Part shown: positions 1 through 8,618 of the stretch, piece after piece
How positions within the stretch are numbered: the first letter of the stretch is position 1
Layout: the number at the start of each line of letters is the position of its first letter
DNA from: Roseburia sp. 831b
GTDB lineage: Bacteria > Bacillota > Clostridia > Lachnospirales > Lachnospiraceae
Direction of reading: 5' to 3'
Length of the DNA stretch: 64,000 nucleotides
Assembly: GCF_001940165.2 (NCBI RefSeq)
Contig: NZ_CP135162.1
Span: 795,501-859,500, forward strand
Position numbers and translations under genes: made by a program
The notes under the pieces: model-generated
Database searches by the model: none
What the model was told of the DNA's origin: nothing
Seen by the model: the letters and a program-made list of their open reading frames with translations, nothing else

Positions 1-2206
1 ATATTCTGAGTTGATGCAAAAATCATATATCGATTATGCGATGAGTGTTATTATTGCACGTGCCCTGCCGGATGTAAGGGATGGGTTAAAACCGGTGCAA
101 AGAAGAGCGCTCTACGATATGTATGAACTTGGAATCCGTTATGATAAACCATATAGAAAATGTGCCCGTATCGTCGGAGATACCATGGGTAAATATCACC
201 CGCACGGAGACAGCTCCATCTACGATGCATTGGTTGTAATGGCACAGGATTTTAAAAAGGGACTTCCACTTGTGGATGGTCACGGTAACTTTGGCTCTAT
301 CGAGGGGGATGGAGCGGCTGCAATGCGATATACGGAAGCAAGGCTTCAGAAGATTACGCAGGAAGCATATCTTGCAGACTTAGATAAAAATGTGGTCGAT
401 TTCGTGCCAAACTTTGATGAGACCGAAAAAGAGCCATCTGTACTTCCGGTAAAGGTACCAAACCTTTTATTAAACGGAGCAGAAGGTATTGCAGTTGGTA
501 TGGCGACCAGTATTCCACCACATAACTTTGCAGAAGTGATAGATGGTGTCATTGCATATATGAAGAATCCGGACATCAATACCGAGCAGATGATGGAATA
601 TATCAAAGGACCGGATTTTCCAACCGGAGGAATTGTGGCAAACAAAGATGATTTGTTAGCCATCTACTCGACCGGTGCCGGAAAAATCAAAATCCGTGGT
701 AAAGTAGAGGTAGAGCAGGTCAAAGGTGGAAAAGAAAGACTTGTCATCACGGAAATTCCTTACACCATGATTGGTGCGAATATCGGAAAATTTTTGAATG
801 ATGTATACAGTCTTGTAGAGACAAAAAAGACCAATGATATTGTCGATATCACAAACCAGTCTTCCAAAGAAGGAATCCGTATTGTATTAGAGCTTCGAAA
901 AGGCGCTGATGTCAACAATTTAAAGAACCTTCTTTTTAAGAAAACCAAATTAGAAGATACGTTTGGTGTGAATATGTTAGCGGTTGCGGATGGAAAACCA
1001 GAGACGATGGGACTTGTCCCGATTATCAGACACCATGTGGATTTCCAGTATGAGATTGCAACAAGAAAATACAATACACTTCTTGCAAAAGAACTCGAAA
1101 AGAAAGAAGTGCAGGAAGGTCTGATTAAGGCATGTGATGTCATTGACCTGATTATTGAGATTTTGCGTGGAAGTAAGAATGTAAAAGAGGCAAAGGCATG
1201 TCTGGTGGAAGGTGAGACAGGAAACATCAAGTTTAAATCCGAACAGTCTAAAAAGGATGCCGCAAATCTTCATTTTACAGAAAAACAGGCTTCTGCAATC
1301 TTAGAGATGCGTCTTTATAAATTAATCGGATTAGAGATTGAGGCATTGTTAAAAGATCATGAGCAGACCTTGGCAAACATCGCAAACTATGAGGATATTT
1401 TAAATAACCGTGCGACGATGGCAAAAGTAATCATCAAAGAGCTGACAGCATTTAAGAAGGAATATGCAAGGGAAAGAAAGACTGAGATTGCAAACTTAGA
1501 AGCTGCGGTTGTCGAGGAGAAAAAGATTGAGGAAACCGATGTTGTATTCTTGATGGATCGTTTTGGATATGCCAAAACGATTGACGTGTCTGCATACGAG
1601 AGAAACAAAGAGGCGGCAGACAACGAGAATAAGTACATTTTAACCTGTAAGAACACCGACAAGATTTGTCTGTTTACCAATCAGGGACAGCTTCATCTTG
1701 TCAAGGTACTCGATTTGCCTTATGGAAAATTCCGTGACAAAGGAACACCGATTGATAATGTAAGTAACTACAGCAGTAGTCAGGAAGACCTCGTCTACGT
1801 CACTTCATTAGGACAGATACGTGGACGCATGGTTTTATTTGCAACAAAGACAGCGATGCTTAAGGTTGTAGATGGTGGCGAGTTTGACGTGGCAAAACGT
1901 ACAACCGCTGCAACTAAGTTAAACGAGGGAGACGAAGTCCTTTTTGTACATGAGATTACAGGTGAAGAGAATATGGTCATGCAGTCTGAAAAGGACATGT
2001 TCCTCCGCATCGAGACAGGTACAATTCCAGAGAAGAAAAAAGGTGCTGTCGGTGTGCGTGGCATGAAATTATCGATGGGTGACAGCTTAACGAACGTTTA
2101 CCTGCTAGACACAGAGGAACCGATAACTGTTGAAGTCAAAGGCAAAGAAGTCGTGTTAAACCGCCTTCATGTACAGAGCCGTGACACCAAAGGTGTAAAA
2201 AAGTAA
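1..2206 (+). CDS. parC: Type IIA topoisomerase subunit A, ParC-like (5' end outside window)
   Basis: This is the DNA-cleaving and rejoining A subunit of a type IIA topoisomerase, which acts with a ParE/GyrB-type ATPase subunit to decatenate or relax DNA. The reading frame is open from base 2 and the conserved SYIDYAMSVI block is entered at once, so the true start lies upstream and the TTG at 11 is only an internal codon. The winged-helix region carries GKYHPHGDSSIYD, which keeps the Ser-Ser pair of the quinolone region. The catalytic Tyr sits in AAMRYTEARL (codon 329-331). A GyrA-like C-terminal beta-pinwheel follows, but no canonical QRRGGKG GyrA box is visible; the nearest is KKKGAVGVRG near the end. 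The missing box and the sequence divergence suggest the second, topo IV-like paralogue rather than gyrase. FolC begins 7 bases after the stop. Confidence 0.85.
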   Translation, partial: YSELMQKSYIDYAMSVIIARALPDVRDGLKPVQRRALYDMYELGIRYDKPYRKCARIVGDTMGKYHPHGDSSIYDALVVMAQDFKKGLPLVDGHGNFGSIEGDGAAAMRYTEARLQKITQEAYLADLDKNVVDFVPNFDETEKEPSVLPVKVPNLLLNGAEGIAVGMATSIPPHNFAEVIDGVIAYMKNPDINTEQMMEYIKGPDFPTGGIVANKDDLLAIYSTGAGKIKIRGKVEVEQVKGGKERLVITEIPYTMIGANIGKFLNDVYSLVETKKTNDIVDITNQSSKEGIRIVLELRKGADVNNLKNLLFKKTKLEDTFGVNMLAVADGKPETMGLVPIIRHHVDFQYEIATRKYNTLLAKELEKKEVQEGLIKACDVIDLIIEILRGSKNVKEAKACLVEGETGNIKFKSEQSKKDAANLHFTEKQASAILEMRLYKLIGLEIEALLKDHEQTLANIANYEDILNNRATMAKVIIKELTAFKKEYARERKTEIANLEAAVVEEKKIEETDVVFLMDRFGYAKTIDVSAYERNKEAADNENKYILTCKNTDKICLFTNQGQLHLVKVLDLPYGKFRDKGTPIDNVSNYSSSQEDLVYVTSLGQIRGRMVLFATKTAMLKVVDGGEFDVAKRTTAATKLNEGDEVLFVHEITGEENMVMQSEKDMFLRIETGTIPEKKKGAVGVRGMKLSMGDSLTNVYLLDTEEPITVEVKGKEVVLNRLHVQSRDTKGVKK

Positions 2207-2213
2207 AAGAGAG

Positions 2214-3524
2214 ATGAGAGCATTGAGAACATACGAAGAAGCCAGAGCTTATAGCAAAACAATCAGCAAGACCGGAAGTATTCTTGGACTTACCAGTATC
2301 AGAAATTTAATGCGAGAACTGGGGGATGTTCAGGAAAAGCTGCACATTCTTCATATTGCAGGAACAAATGGGAAAGGTTCTACGGGAGCCTTTCTTGCTG
2401 CAATTTTAAAAGAAGCAGGTTTTTCGGTAGGAAGATATACCTCACCGGCTGTTTTTACACCATTAGAAGTATGGAGCATCAATGGAACAAACATTTCAGA
2501 GGAAGAATATTGTAAGATATTGTCACAGGTAAAAGATGCCTGTGACATTCTGGTATCAAAGGGAATGCCGCATCCTACCATTTTTGAGGTTGAGACTGCT
2601 GTTGCATTTCTTTATTTTTATCAGAAAAAGTGTGATTATGTCCTGTTAGAAACCGGAATGGGCGGAAAAGAGGATGCGACAAATCTGATTCAAAAGCCGG
2701 TATGCTCCATTTTAACTTCCATCAGCATGGATCACATGAAATTCCTTGGAAATACGTTGCCAAAGATTGCGGCGCAAAAAGCAGGAATCATCAAAAAGGG
2801 CTGCCCGGCTTTTTCCTCCATGCAAAAAGAAGAAGCGCTTGCGGTAATTTTAAAGGAAGCAGAAAAAATGGATGCAAAGCTTACTGTGGCAAATCCAGAA
2901 GGTTATCATATTTTACAAAAAGAGGAAGATTCAACTACATTTGTAGAGCCTGACCTGGGGGAACTTACCATTCCAATGGCAGGGGAGTATCAGATTTTTA
3001 ACGTTTCGCTTGCGATTGAGACTGCGAAATGGCTGTTGCAGAAAGAGCAGGTAAAAAATGCCAAAGAAATCATAAAAAACGGGCTAAAGAAGGCATGCTG
3101 GCCGGGGCGTTTTGAACTTCTTTTAAAAGAGCCGGACGTCGTCGTGGACGGTGCCCACAATGAGGATGCGGCACTTCAACTGAAAAAAACCGTCGAAAAT
3201 TGTTTTACAAATAGGCGGATAACTTATATAATAGGGGTGCTTGCTGACAAGGAGCATGAGAAGATGTTAAAAATCATGCTGCCGCTTGCAGCAAAGGTCT
3301 ATACCGTCACTCCACACAATGACCGGGCGTTGTCCGGGGAACTGCTTGCAAAAGAAGCAAGAAAGTTTCACTCCGATGTGACGGAGGCAGAAAGTGTGGA
3401 AGAAGCAGTGGTACAGGCATTAAACCAAAGCAAAAAAGAGGATGTGATTCTTGCGTTTGGATCGCTCTCTTATCTGGCAGAGGTGAAAGAAGCAGTGAAA
3501 AAAGCTACGGACAGGAAGGCGTGA
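2214..3524 (+). CDS. folC: Folylpolyglutamate synthase / dihydrofolate synthase
   Basis: FolC adds glutamate to dihydropteroate and extends polyglutamate tails on folates, using ATP in the cytosol. The 436-residue protein has the normal length. It carries the Mur-ligase-type P-loop AGTNGKGST at residues 49-57, a central GMGGKEDATN block, SISMDHMKFLG and the VVDGAHN motif of the C-terminal domain. It starts at ATG 2214, seven bases after the topoisomerase stop, with a weak GAGAG ribosome site. It heads a folate set (folC, folE, folP, folBK) with short spacing, which supports co-transcription. Confidence 0.95.
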   Translation: MRALRTYEEARAYSKTISKTGSILGLTSIRNLMRELGDVQEKLHILHIAGTNGKGSTGAFLAAILKEAGFSVGRYTSPAVFTPLEVWSINGTNISEEEYCKILSQVKDACDILVSKGMPHPTIFEVETAVAFLYFYQKKCDYVLLETGMGGKEDATNLIQKPVCSILTSISMDHMKFLGNTLPKIAAQKAGIIKKGCPAFSSMQKEEALAVILKEAEKMDAKLTVANPEGYHILQKEEDSTTFVEPDLGELTIPMAGEYQIFNVSLAIETAKWLLQKEQVKNAKEIIKNGLKKACWPGRFELLLKEPDVVVDGAHNEDAALQLKKTVENCFTNRRITYIIGVLADKEHEKMLKIMLPLAAKVYTVTPHNDRALSGELLAKEARKFHSDVTEAESVEEAVVQALNQSKKEDVILAFGSLSYLAEVKEAVKKATDRKA

Positions 3525-3530
3525 GTTTAA

Positions 3531-4085
3531 ATGGTTGATAAAGAAAAAGTAAGACAGGGAGTGGAACTCATTCTCGAAGGAATTGGTGAGGATGCAGCAA
3601 GAGAGGGACTTCTTGAGACACCAGACAGAATTGCAAGAATGTATGAAGAAATATTTGCAGGAATGGATCAGGATGCAGCAGAGCCACTTTCTAAGACATT
3701 CCATGCGAAGAATAATGAGATGATTTTAGAAAAGGACATCACATTTTATTCTACTTGTGAGCATCATTTCATGCCATTCTATGGAAAAGCACACGTAGCG
3801 TATGTGCCGGATGGAAAAGTTGTAGGCTTAAGCAAGCTTGCAAGAACCGTAGAAATCTACGCAAAACGTCCACAGTTACAGGAACAGCTTACCGCGCAGA
3901 TTGCGGATGCCCTGATGGAACATTTGCAGCCCAAAGGAGCAATGGTAATGATTGAAGCAGAGCATATGTGCATGACCATGCGTGGCATCAAAAAGCCGGG
4001 AAGCAAGACGGTGACCTACACAACAAGAGGTGTTTTTCAAGAAGATGAGAAACTTCAGAATCAGTTTTTTACACTTGTAAAATAA
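3531..4085 (+). CDS. folE: GTP cyclohydrolase I
   Basis: FolE converts GTP to 7,8-dihydroneopterin triphosphate, the first step of tetrahydrofolate synthesis. The protein has 184 residues, normal for the bacterial type I enzyme. The zinc ligands are visible as Cys76 and His79 in STCEHHF and Cys147 in EHMCMTMRG. The GLSKLAR and [10 protein letters not shown] motifs are also intact. It starts 6 bases after folC. A gap of 104 bases without recognisable signals separates it from folP. Confidence 0.96.
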   Translation: MVDKEKVRQGVELILEGIGEDAAREGLLETPDRIARMYEEIFAGMDQDAAEPLSKTFHAKNNEMILEKDITFYSTCEHHFMPFYGKAHVAYVPDGKVVGLSKLARTVEIYAKRPQLQEQLTAQIADALMEHLQPKGAMVMIEAEHMCMTMRGIKKPGSKTVTYTTRGVFQEDEKLQNQFFTLVK

Positions 4086-4189
4086 GCAGATTTGCGGGTG
4101 GAAGACAGACACAAATCAGGCAGGTTACAGGTGTTAAAATAAAGGCAACGATGAGTTAAGACAGAGGAAAGATAAAAGAGGGAAAAAAG

Positions 4190-4996
4190 ATGAGAATTGG
4201 AACAAAGGATTTTGATGTAGCAAATCACACGTATGTAATGGGAATTTTGAATGTGACACCGGATTCTTTTTCAGATGGTGGAAAGTTCAATCAGATTGAT
4301 CTAGCCTTAAAACATACGAAGGAAATGTTAGACGATGGAATGGCGATTGTAGATATCGGTGGTGAGTCGACAAGACCAGGATACACCAAGATTTCGGACG
4401 AAGAGGAAATTGAGCGTATTGTTCCGGTAATCGAGGCGGTAAAACGTGAGTTCGATGTTCCAATTTCAGTGGATACTTATAAAGGCGGCGTTGCCAAAGC
4501 AGCCATCGAGGCGGGTGCGGACTTAATCAACGACATCTGGGGATTAAAGTACGACGATAAGATGGCGGATGTCATTGCAAAAGGAAACGTTGCATGCTGC
4601 CTGATGCATAACAGAGAAAATCAGGATTATACCAACTTCAGACAGGATTTGTTAAGAGATTTAGAAGAAACAATTGAAATTGCAAAAAAGGCAGGTATTG
4701 CGGACGATAAGATTATCTTAGATCCAGGTGTTGGATTTGCAAAAAGTTATGAAAATAATTTAGAAGCAATTCATTATGTAGAGGATTTGCATCTGTTATC
4801 TTATCCGATTTTACTTGGCACTTCTCGCAAGTCTGTGATTGGATTAACATTGGATCTTCCGGCAGACGAACGTGTGGAGGGTACAGTTGTAACGACAGTT
4901 CTTGCCGTAGAAAAAGGCTGCGCATTCGTGCGTGTGCATGATGTGAAAGAAAACTATCGTGCCATCAAGATGACGGAAGCAATTCTTGGAAAATAG
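4190..4996 (+). CDS. folP: Dihydropteroate synthase
   Basis: FolP condenses dihydropterin pyrophosphate with p-aminobenzoate to form dihydropteroate and is the sulfonamide target. The 268-residue TIM-barrel protein shows NVTPDSFSDGG at residues 21-31, the pterin loop GGESTRPG, SVDTYK, DLINDIWG, a DPGVGFAK block and the GTSRKS motif. The ribosome site is AGAGGG, upstream of ATG 4190. It lies between folE and the folB-folK fusion, as expected for the pathway. Confidence 0.96.
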   Translation: MRIGTKDFDVANHTYVMGILNVTPDSFSDGGKFNQIDLALKHTKEMLDDGMAIVDIGGESTRPGYTKISDEEEIERIVPVIEAVKREFDVPISVDTYKGGVAKAAIEAGADLINDIWGLKYDDKMADVIAKGNVACCLMHNRENQDYTNFRQDLLRDLEETIEIAKKAGIADDKIILDPGVGFAKSYENNLEAIHYVEDLHLLSYPILLGTSRKSVIGLTLDLPADERVEGTVVTTVLAVEKGCAFVRVHDVKENYRAIKMTEAILGK

Positions 4997-5059
4997 AACA
5001 CATGAAATAAGATGATAGAAAACGATAAAAGCAAAATGATAGGAAAGCAAGGAAATAAC

Positions 5060-5887
5060 ATGGATTTTATCAAGATTACAAATTTGAAAATTTTTGCGCA
5101 CCACGGTGTTTTCCCGGAGGAAACAAAGAACGGACAGTTTTTTTATATCAATGCAAAGCTGTATTTAGACTGCAGAGCCGCTGGAAAGACCGACGATTTG
5201 ACGAAGTCGGTTCACTATGGGGAAGCATGTCAGTTTATGACAAAATTTTACGAGGAGCATACCTATCTTTTGATTGAGACAGCGGCAGAAAAGCTTGCCG
5301 AGGCATTACTTTTGGAATATGAATTATTGCAGAAGATTGAACTTGAATTATGTAAACCAGATGCACCGATTGGATTGCCGTTTGAAAATGTGTCGGTTAC
5401 AATTGAGCGTGGATGGCATACCGTATACCTTGCGATGGGCTCAAATATGGGCGAAAAAGACGATTATCTTGCCATGGGGGTAGAAGAACTTAAGAAACAG
5501 AAAGAAATCCGTGTAACGGGCGTTTCTGACGTGATTACGACAAAGCCATACGGCGTGACGGATCAGGATGATTTCCGGAATGGTGCAATTGCGATTCAGA
5601 CACTTTTTACACCACAGGAACTTTTAGATGTACTTCATGAGATTGAAGAAAAGGCGCAGCGCAAGAGAATCCGCCGCTGGGGACCAAGAACACTGGATTT
5701 GGATATCATTTTTTATGATAAATTGGTTTATGAGGATGAAAATCTGATTATTCCACATGTTGATATGGAAAATCGTACCTTCGTATTAGAACCATTGATG
5801 CAGTTATGCCCGAATTACAGGCACCCGATTCTAGGGAAAACGGTAGAACAGTTGTTGCGTGTGTTAAAAGAAAACAAGACGGAGTAG
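5060..5887 (+). CDS. folBK: Dihydroneopterin aldolase / HPPK fusion protein
   Basis: This bifunctional protein covers two consecutive folate steps. Residues 1 to about 115 are a FolB aldolase domain (ITNLKIFAHHGVFPEE, then KPDAPIGLPFENVSVTIER). Residues from about 118 onward are FolK pyrophosphokinase (YLAMGSNMGEKDDYL, RIRRWGPRTLDLDIIFYD, then the IIPH block). I place the start at ATG 5060, which has AAGGAAA just upstream and begins directly with the FolB fold; an ATG at 5012 in the same frame would add 16 lysine- and asparagine-rich residues not expected in FolB. FolB-FolK fusions are known in Firmicutes. Confidence 0.93.
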   Translation: MDFIKITNLKIFAHHGVFPEETKNGQFFYINAKLYLDCRAAGKTDDLTKSVHYGEACQFMTKFYEEHTYLLIETAAEKLAEALLLEYELLQKIELELCKPDAPIGLPFENVSVTIERGWHTVYLAMGSNMGEKDDYLAMGVEELKKQKEIRVTGVSDVITTKPYGVTDQDDFRNGAIAIQTLFTPQELLDVLHEIEEKAQRKRIRRWGPRTLDLDIIFYDKLVYEDENLIIPHVDMENRTFVLEPLMQLCPNYRHPILGKTVEQLLRVLKENKTE

Positions 5888-5889
5888 AG

Positions 5890-6537
5890 ATGAGAGCAGT
5901 ATTATTTGATTTGGATGGAACACTGATTAATTCCGAGGAAGGAATCACAAAGAGTGTTTCGTATGCACTTGCATATTATGGAATAAAAGTAGAGAATCTT
6001 GCAGATTTAAGATGCTTTATCGGACCGCCATTAGAGGTGATGTTTCACGAAAAATATCAGTTTGATGAAGAAAAATGCAAAGAGGCAGCCGCAAAATACC
6101 GGGAGCATTATCACGTAAAAGGGATTTTAGAGTGTTCACTTTACGATGGTGTGAAAGAGGCATTAGAGAAATTAAAAGCGGATGGATACCGGATTGCCCT
6201 GGCATCTTCAAAACCAGAGGAACTTTGCAGAAGAATTTTAAATATGTTTGAGATTACCGAGTATTTTGATGAGATTGTAGGTGCGACTTACGATGGGCGA
6301 ATCAGCAGCAAGGACGAGGTATTAGAAGAGTTAGAAAGGCGTATGACCGATATCCCTAAAAGTGAGATGTGCCTGGTGGGAGATACCAAATATGATGTCT
6401 GCGGTGCAAAGAAGTTTGGAATTGACTGTGTAGCAGTAAGTTACGGATTTGGCGACAGAAGGGAATTTGAAGAGCTTGGCGCGGTCTGTGTCTGCGATAA
6501 TTTGAAAGAAGTGGTGGATTACATTGAAGCAAATTAA
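5890..6537 (+). CDS. HAD family hydrolase, phosphoglycolate-phosphatase-like
   Basis: This is a HAD subfamily IA phosphatase of 215 residues. Motif I is LFDLDGTLINS at the N-terminus, with the Asp nucleophile. A helical cap follows (DLRCFIGPPLEVMF). Motif II is ASSKP and motif IV is VGDTKYDVCGAKKFGID. Substrate is not predictable from sequence; relatives include phosphoglycolate and nucleotide phosphatases. I chose ATG 5890, three bases past the folBK stop, because the family begins right at motif I; the frame extends upstream inside folBK but not meaningfully. Its position at the end of the folate operon could suggest a housekeeping dephosphorylation, but that is inference. Confidence 0.85.
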   Translation: MRAVLFDLDGTLINSEEGITKSVSYALAYYGIKVENLADLRCFIGPPLEVMFHEKYQFDEEKCKEAAAKYREHYHVKGILECSLYDGVKEALEKLKADGYRIALASSKPEELCRRILNMFEITEYFDEIVGATYDGRISSKDEVLEELERRMTDIPKSEMCLVGDTKYDVCGAKKFGIDCVAVSYGFGDRREFEELGAVCVCDNLKEVVDYIEAN

Positions 6538-7300
6538 AGGATACCGTTTGTGGCAAATTATTTACCCGGTTGGAATTTATTATGTGGTTTCGAGTGTCGT
6601 ATTTCTTTTTGCAGGAATGCTTTTTGGCAATGCGAACGAGACGTATATGCTGAGGCAGACACTGTGTGCCCTGGTAACGATTCCATTTTTGTATTTTTCT
6701 TTCTACCGAAAGGATAGGCAGTTAGAAAAGATTGTGATGGATGGAAAAGAAAAAGATACAGCTACGGATGTAGTTAAGTATATTATTTACGCCGTTATTG
6801 GCACAGGCACGCTTGGAATTGCCTGCAACAATCTGATTGCGATGACACCGCTTATGCAGGTATCATCTGGCTATCAGGAGACGAACCAGGCATTTTTTGG
6901 CGGCGGAATGGTATTTGAAATCATAGGTTCCGGTCTTTTGATTCCGATTGCCGAGGAGATGCTTTTCCGTGGAATTGTGTTCAAACGCCTTAGAATCTGG
7001 GCAGGGGAGAGGATTGCAATCGCAGGATCAGCCTTGTTTTTTGCCCTGATTCATGTGAATCTGGTACAGTTTCTTTATGCTGGTATCTTAGGAATTTTTC
7101 TGGCACTTTTGCTGGAAAAGTCAGGAAAGCTCTACATCCCGGTTTTGGGTCATATAACGGCAAATCTGATTGCGATTGCACGTGCAGAGACAGGATGGCT
7201 TTCTTTTGCTTATCAGATAACGCCGGCAGGGATTGGAGTGACGGTGGGATGTCTGCTGGTGGCAGGCTGCATTGTCTGGGTGTTGACGAGAGAAAGATAA
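6524..7300 (+). CDS. CPBP family intramembrane metalloprotease
   Basis: This is a membrane protein of 258 residues with about seven hydrophobic segments. It carries the three motifs of the CAAX-protease/bacteriocin-processing (CPBP, Abi) family: EEMLFRG (EExxxR), FALIHVN (FxxxH) and HITANL (HxxxN). It probably cleaves or protects against peptides within the membrane, but the substrate is unknown. It starts at TTG 6524, overlapping the HAD gene by 14 bases, with GGTGG upstream, so it is probably translationally coupled to it. Confidence 0.88.
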   Translation: MKQIKGYRLWQIIYPVGIYYVVSSVVFLFAGMLFGNANETYMLRQTLCALVTIPFLYFSFYRKDRQLEKIVMDGKEKDTATDVVKYIIYAVIGTGTLGIACNNLIAMTPLMQVSSGYQETNQAFFGGGMVFEIIGSGLLIPIAEEMLFRGIVFKRLRIWAGERIAIAGSALFFALIHVNLVQFLYAGILGIFLALLLEKSGKLYIPVLGHITANLIAIARAETGWLSFAYQITPAGIGVTVGCLLVAGCIVWVLTRER

Positions 7301-7322
7301 ATTATTTTAGATAAAATGTACA

Positions 7323-7351
7323 TTGTTCCTTTCAGAATCGGATGATATAAT
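7323..7351 (+). promoter_or_regulatory. Promoter for the Rpn-family gene
   Basis: TTGTTC at 7323-7328 and a perfect TATAAT at 7346-7351 are separated by 17 bases. The gene 28 bases downstream can therefore be transcribed separately from the folate operon. Confidence 0.6.
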
Positions 7352-7378
7352 AATCTTGGGAGAGTGGAAGGAGCCTGA

Positions 7379-8199
7379 ATGGCAAAAAATATGAGGAGTT
7401 GAATTTTACAGACGATTTCATGTTTTGTAAAGTTCTGACGAACAATCCACAGTTGTGTCACGAATTACTGGAACTTATAATCGGAAAAAAGGTTGGAAAG
7501 TTTCTAATGTTGGATAAACAAAAACCGATTGAGATTACAGCAGATGGAAAAGGAATTCGATTCGACGTGTACAGCGAGGATGACCAAAATGTTGTTTATG
7601 ACTGTGAGATGCAGGCGGCAGACAATACGAATCTGCCGAAAAGAACGAGATATTATCAAGGAATGGTGGATTTGAATCTGATTGAGCGTGGGGCGGATTA
7701 CAGTGAACTAAAAAAGAGCTATCTTATTTTCATTTGTCCCTTTGATGCGTTTGGACAGGGATTGCACAAGTACACATTTAAAAACTATTGTGAAGAGTTG
7801 CCAAGGCTTGCACTAGGGGATGAATCTACAAAAATTTTTCTGTGTGCAGAAGGAAACACAGATGATGTTTCCTTAGAAATGAGAGAATTTTTGAATTGGA
7901 TGACAAGTGGACAAAAGGGAAACATTAATCTTGTTAAGAATCTGGAACAGGCGGTACAAAAAGCCAGAAATCATGAGGAATGGAGGACTGAGTATATGAC
8001 ATTACTTATGAGAGACAATAAAATGCGGGAAGAAGGTCGCAGCCTAGGGCGAGAAGAAGGTCGTGAGGAAGAAATTTTCCTGAGTGTACAGGAGGGAGAC
8101 TACGGAATACGACGAGGCGCGGAAAAGCTGGGAATTACAGAGCAGGAATTCATCAAACGGATGAAAGCGGCTGGGTATCAAGTTACAGAGACAATATAA
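7379..8199 (+). CDS. Rpn / PD-(D/E)XK family transposase-like nuclease, start apparently frameshifted
   Basis: The body (from TTG 7399) resembles the Rpn / PD-(D/E)XK nuclease transposase family, common in multicopy in Lachnospiraceae. It shows NFTDDFMFCKVL, the nuclease-like strand pair RFDVYSEDD and YDCEMQ (D and ExQ), the segment LPKRTRYYQGMVD, and a charged C-terminus rich in REEGR repeats. The natural start seems to be ATG 7379, preceded by GGAAGGAG at 7366-7373. From there the frame reads M-A-K-N-M-R-S and stops. Inserting one A in the six-A run 7384-7389 gives M-A-K-K-Y-E-E-L joined to NFTDDF, the usual family N-terminus. TTG 7399 has no properly spaced ribosome site. So this is a recent pseudogene, a slippage-controlled gene or a base-calling error. 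Confidence 0.75.
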
Positions 8200-8227
8200 T
8201 TAAGGACAGAAAAGTAAGTTTTATTCT

Positions 8228-8284
8228 AAAAAGCGAGGGAAAAGCCGAGTAATTGTATGACATGGTTTTTCTCTCGCTTTTGGT
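8228..8284 (+). terminator. Terminator-like hairpin after the Rpn-family gene
   Basis: AAAAGCGAGGGAAAA pairs with TTTTTCTCTCGCTTTT across a loop of about 18 bases, with one G-U pair. A T-rich tail follows. Confidence 0.6.
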
Positions 8285-8367
8285 TTTATAAAGTAAAGCG
8301 TTTCGAGCAGTGCTGATAAGAAGGAAAAGTAGTTATATTTTGACACACAATTTAGACACAATTTAGG

Positions 8368-8407
8368 AAAGAGAGGGCAAAAAGCCCTCTCTTTCTTATT
8401 TTTTTAC
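8368..8407 (+). terminator. Second terminator upstream of gltB
   Basis: AAAGAGAGGGC and GCCCTCTCTTT form an 11-bp stem with an AAAAA loop, followed by a T-rich tail including seven T. It insulates gltB from upstream transcription. Confidence 0.8.
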
Positions 8408-8618
8408 ATTAATCTGATAGAGCGAATTGTGCGTATGAGTATAAAATGTAAAACACAATTTACAATAAAGACAGAAAATAATATGACAATATATGAATTC
8501 ACAAACTATCAGACAATAACAATGAAAAACAATGTTTACAAGGAAACAAAAAAGTTGTATATTGATATCAACAGAAAATGGTTCTGGATTTAGACAGAGG
8601 ATAGGAAAGGAAGTAAGT
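8408..8618 (+). promoter_or_regulatory. gltB upstream region with promoter 8535-8563
   Basis: This AT-rich stretch holds no gene. TTTACA at 8535-8540 and TATATT at 8558-8563 are spaced by 17 bases and form a good sigma-A promoter, giving a leader of about 50 bases before gltB. Further upstream, ATTGTG and CACAAT near 8430-8462 form a loose inverted repeat that could be an operator, but this is weak. Confidence 0.65.
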
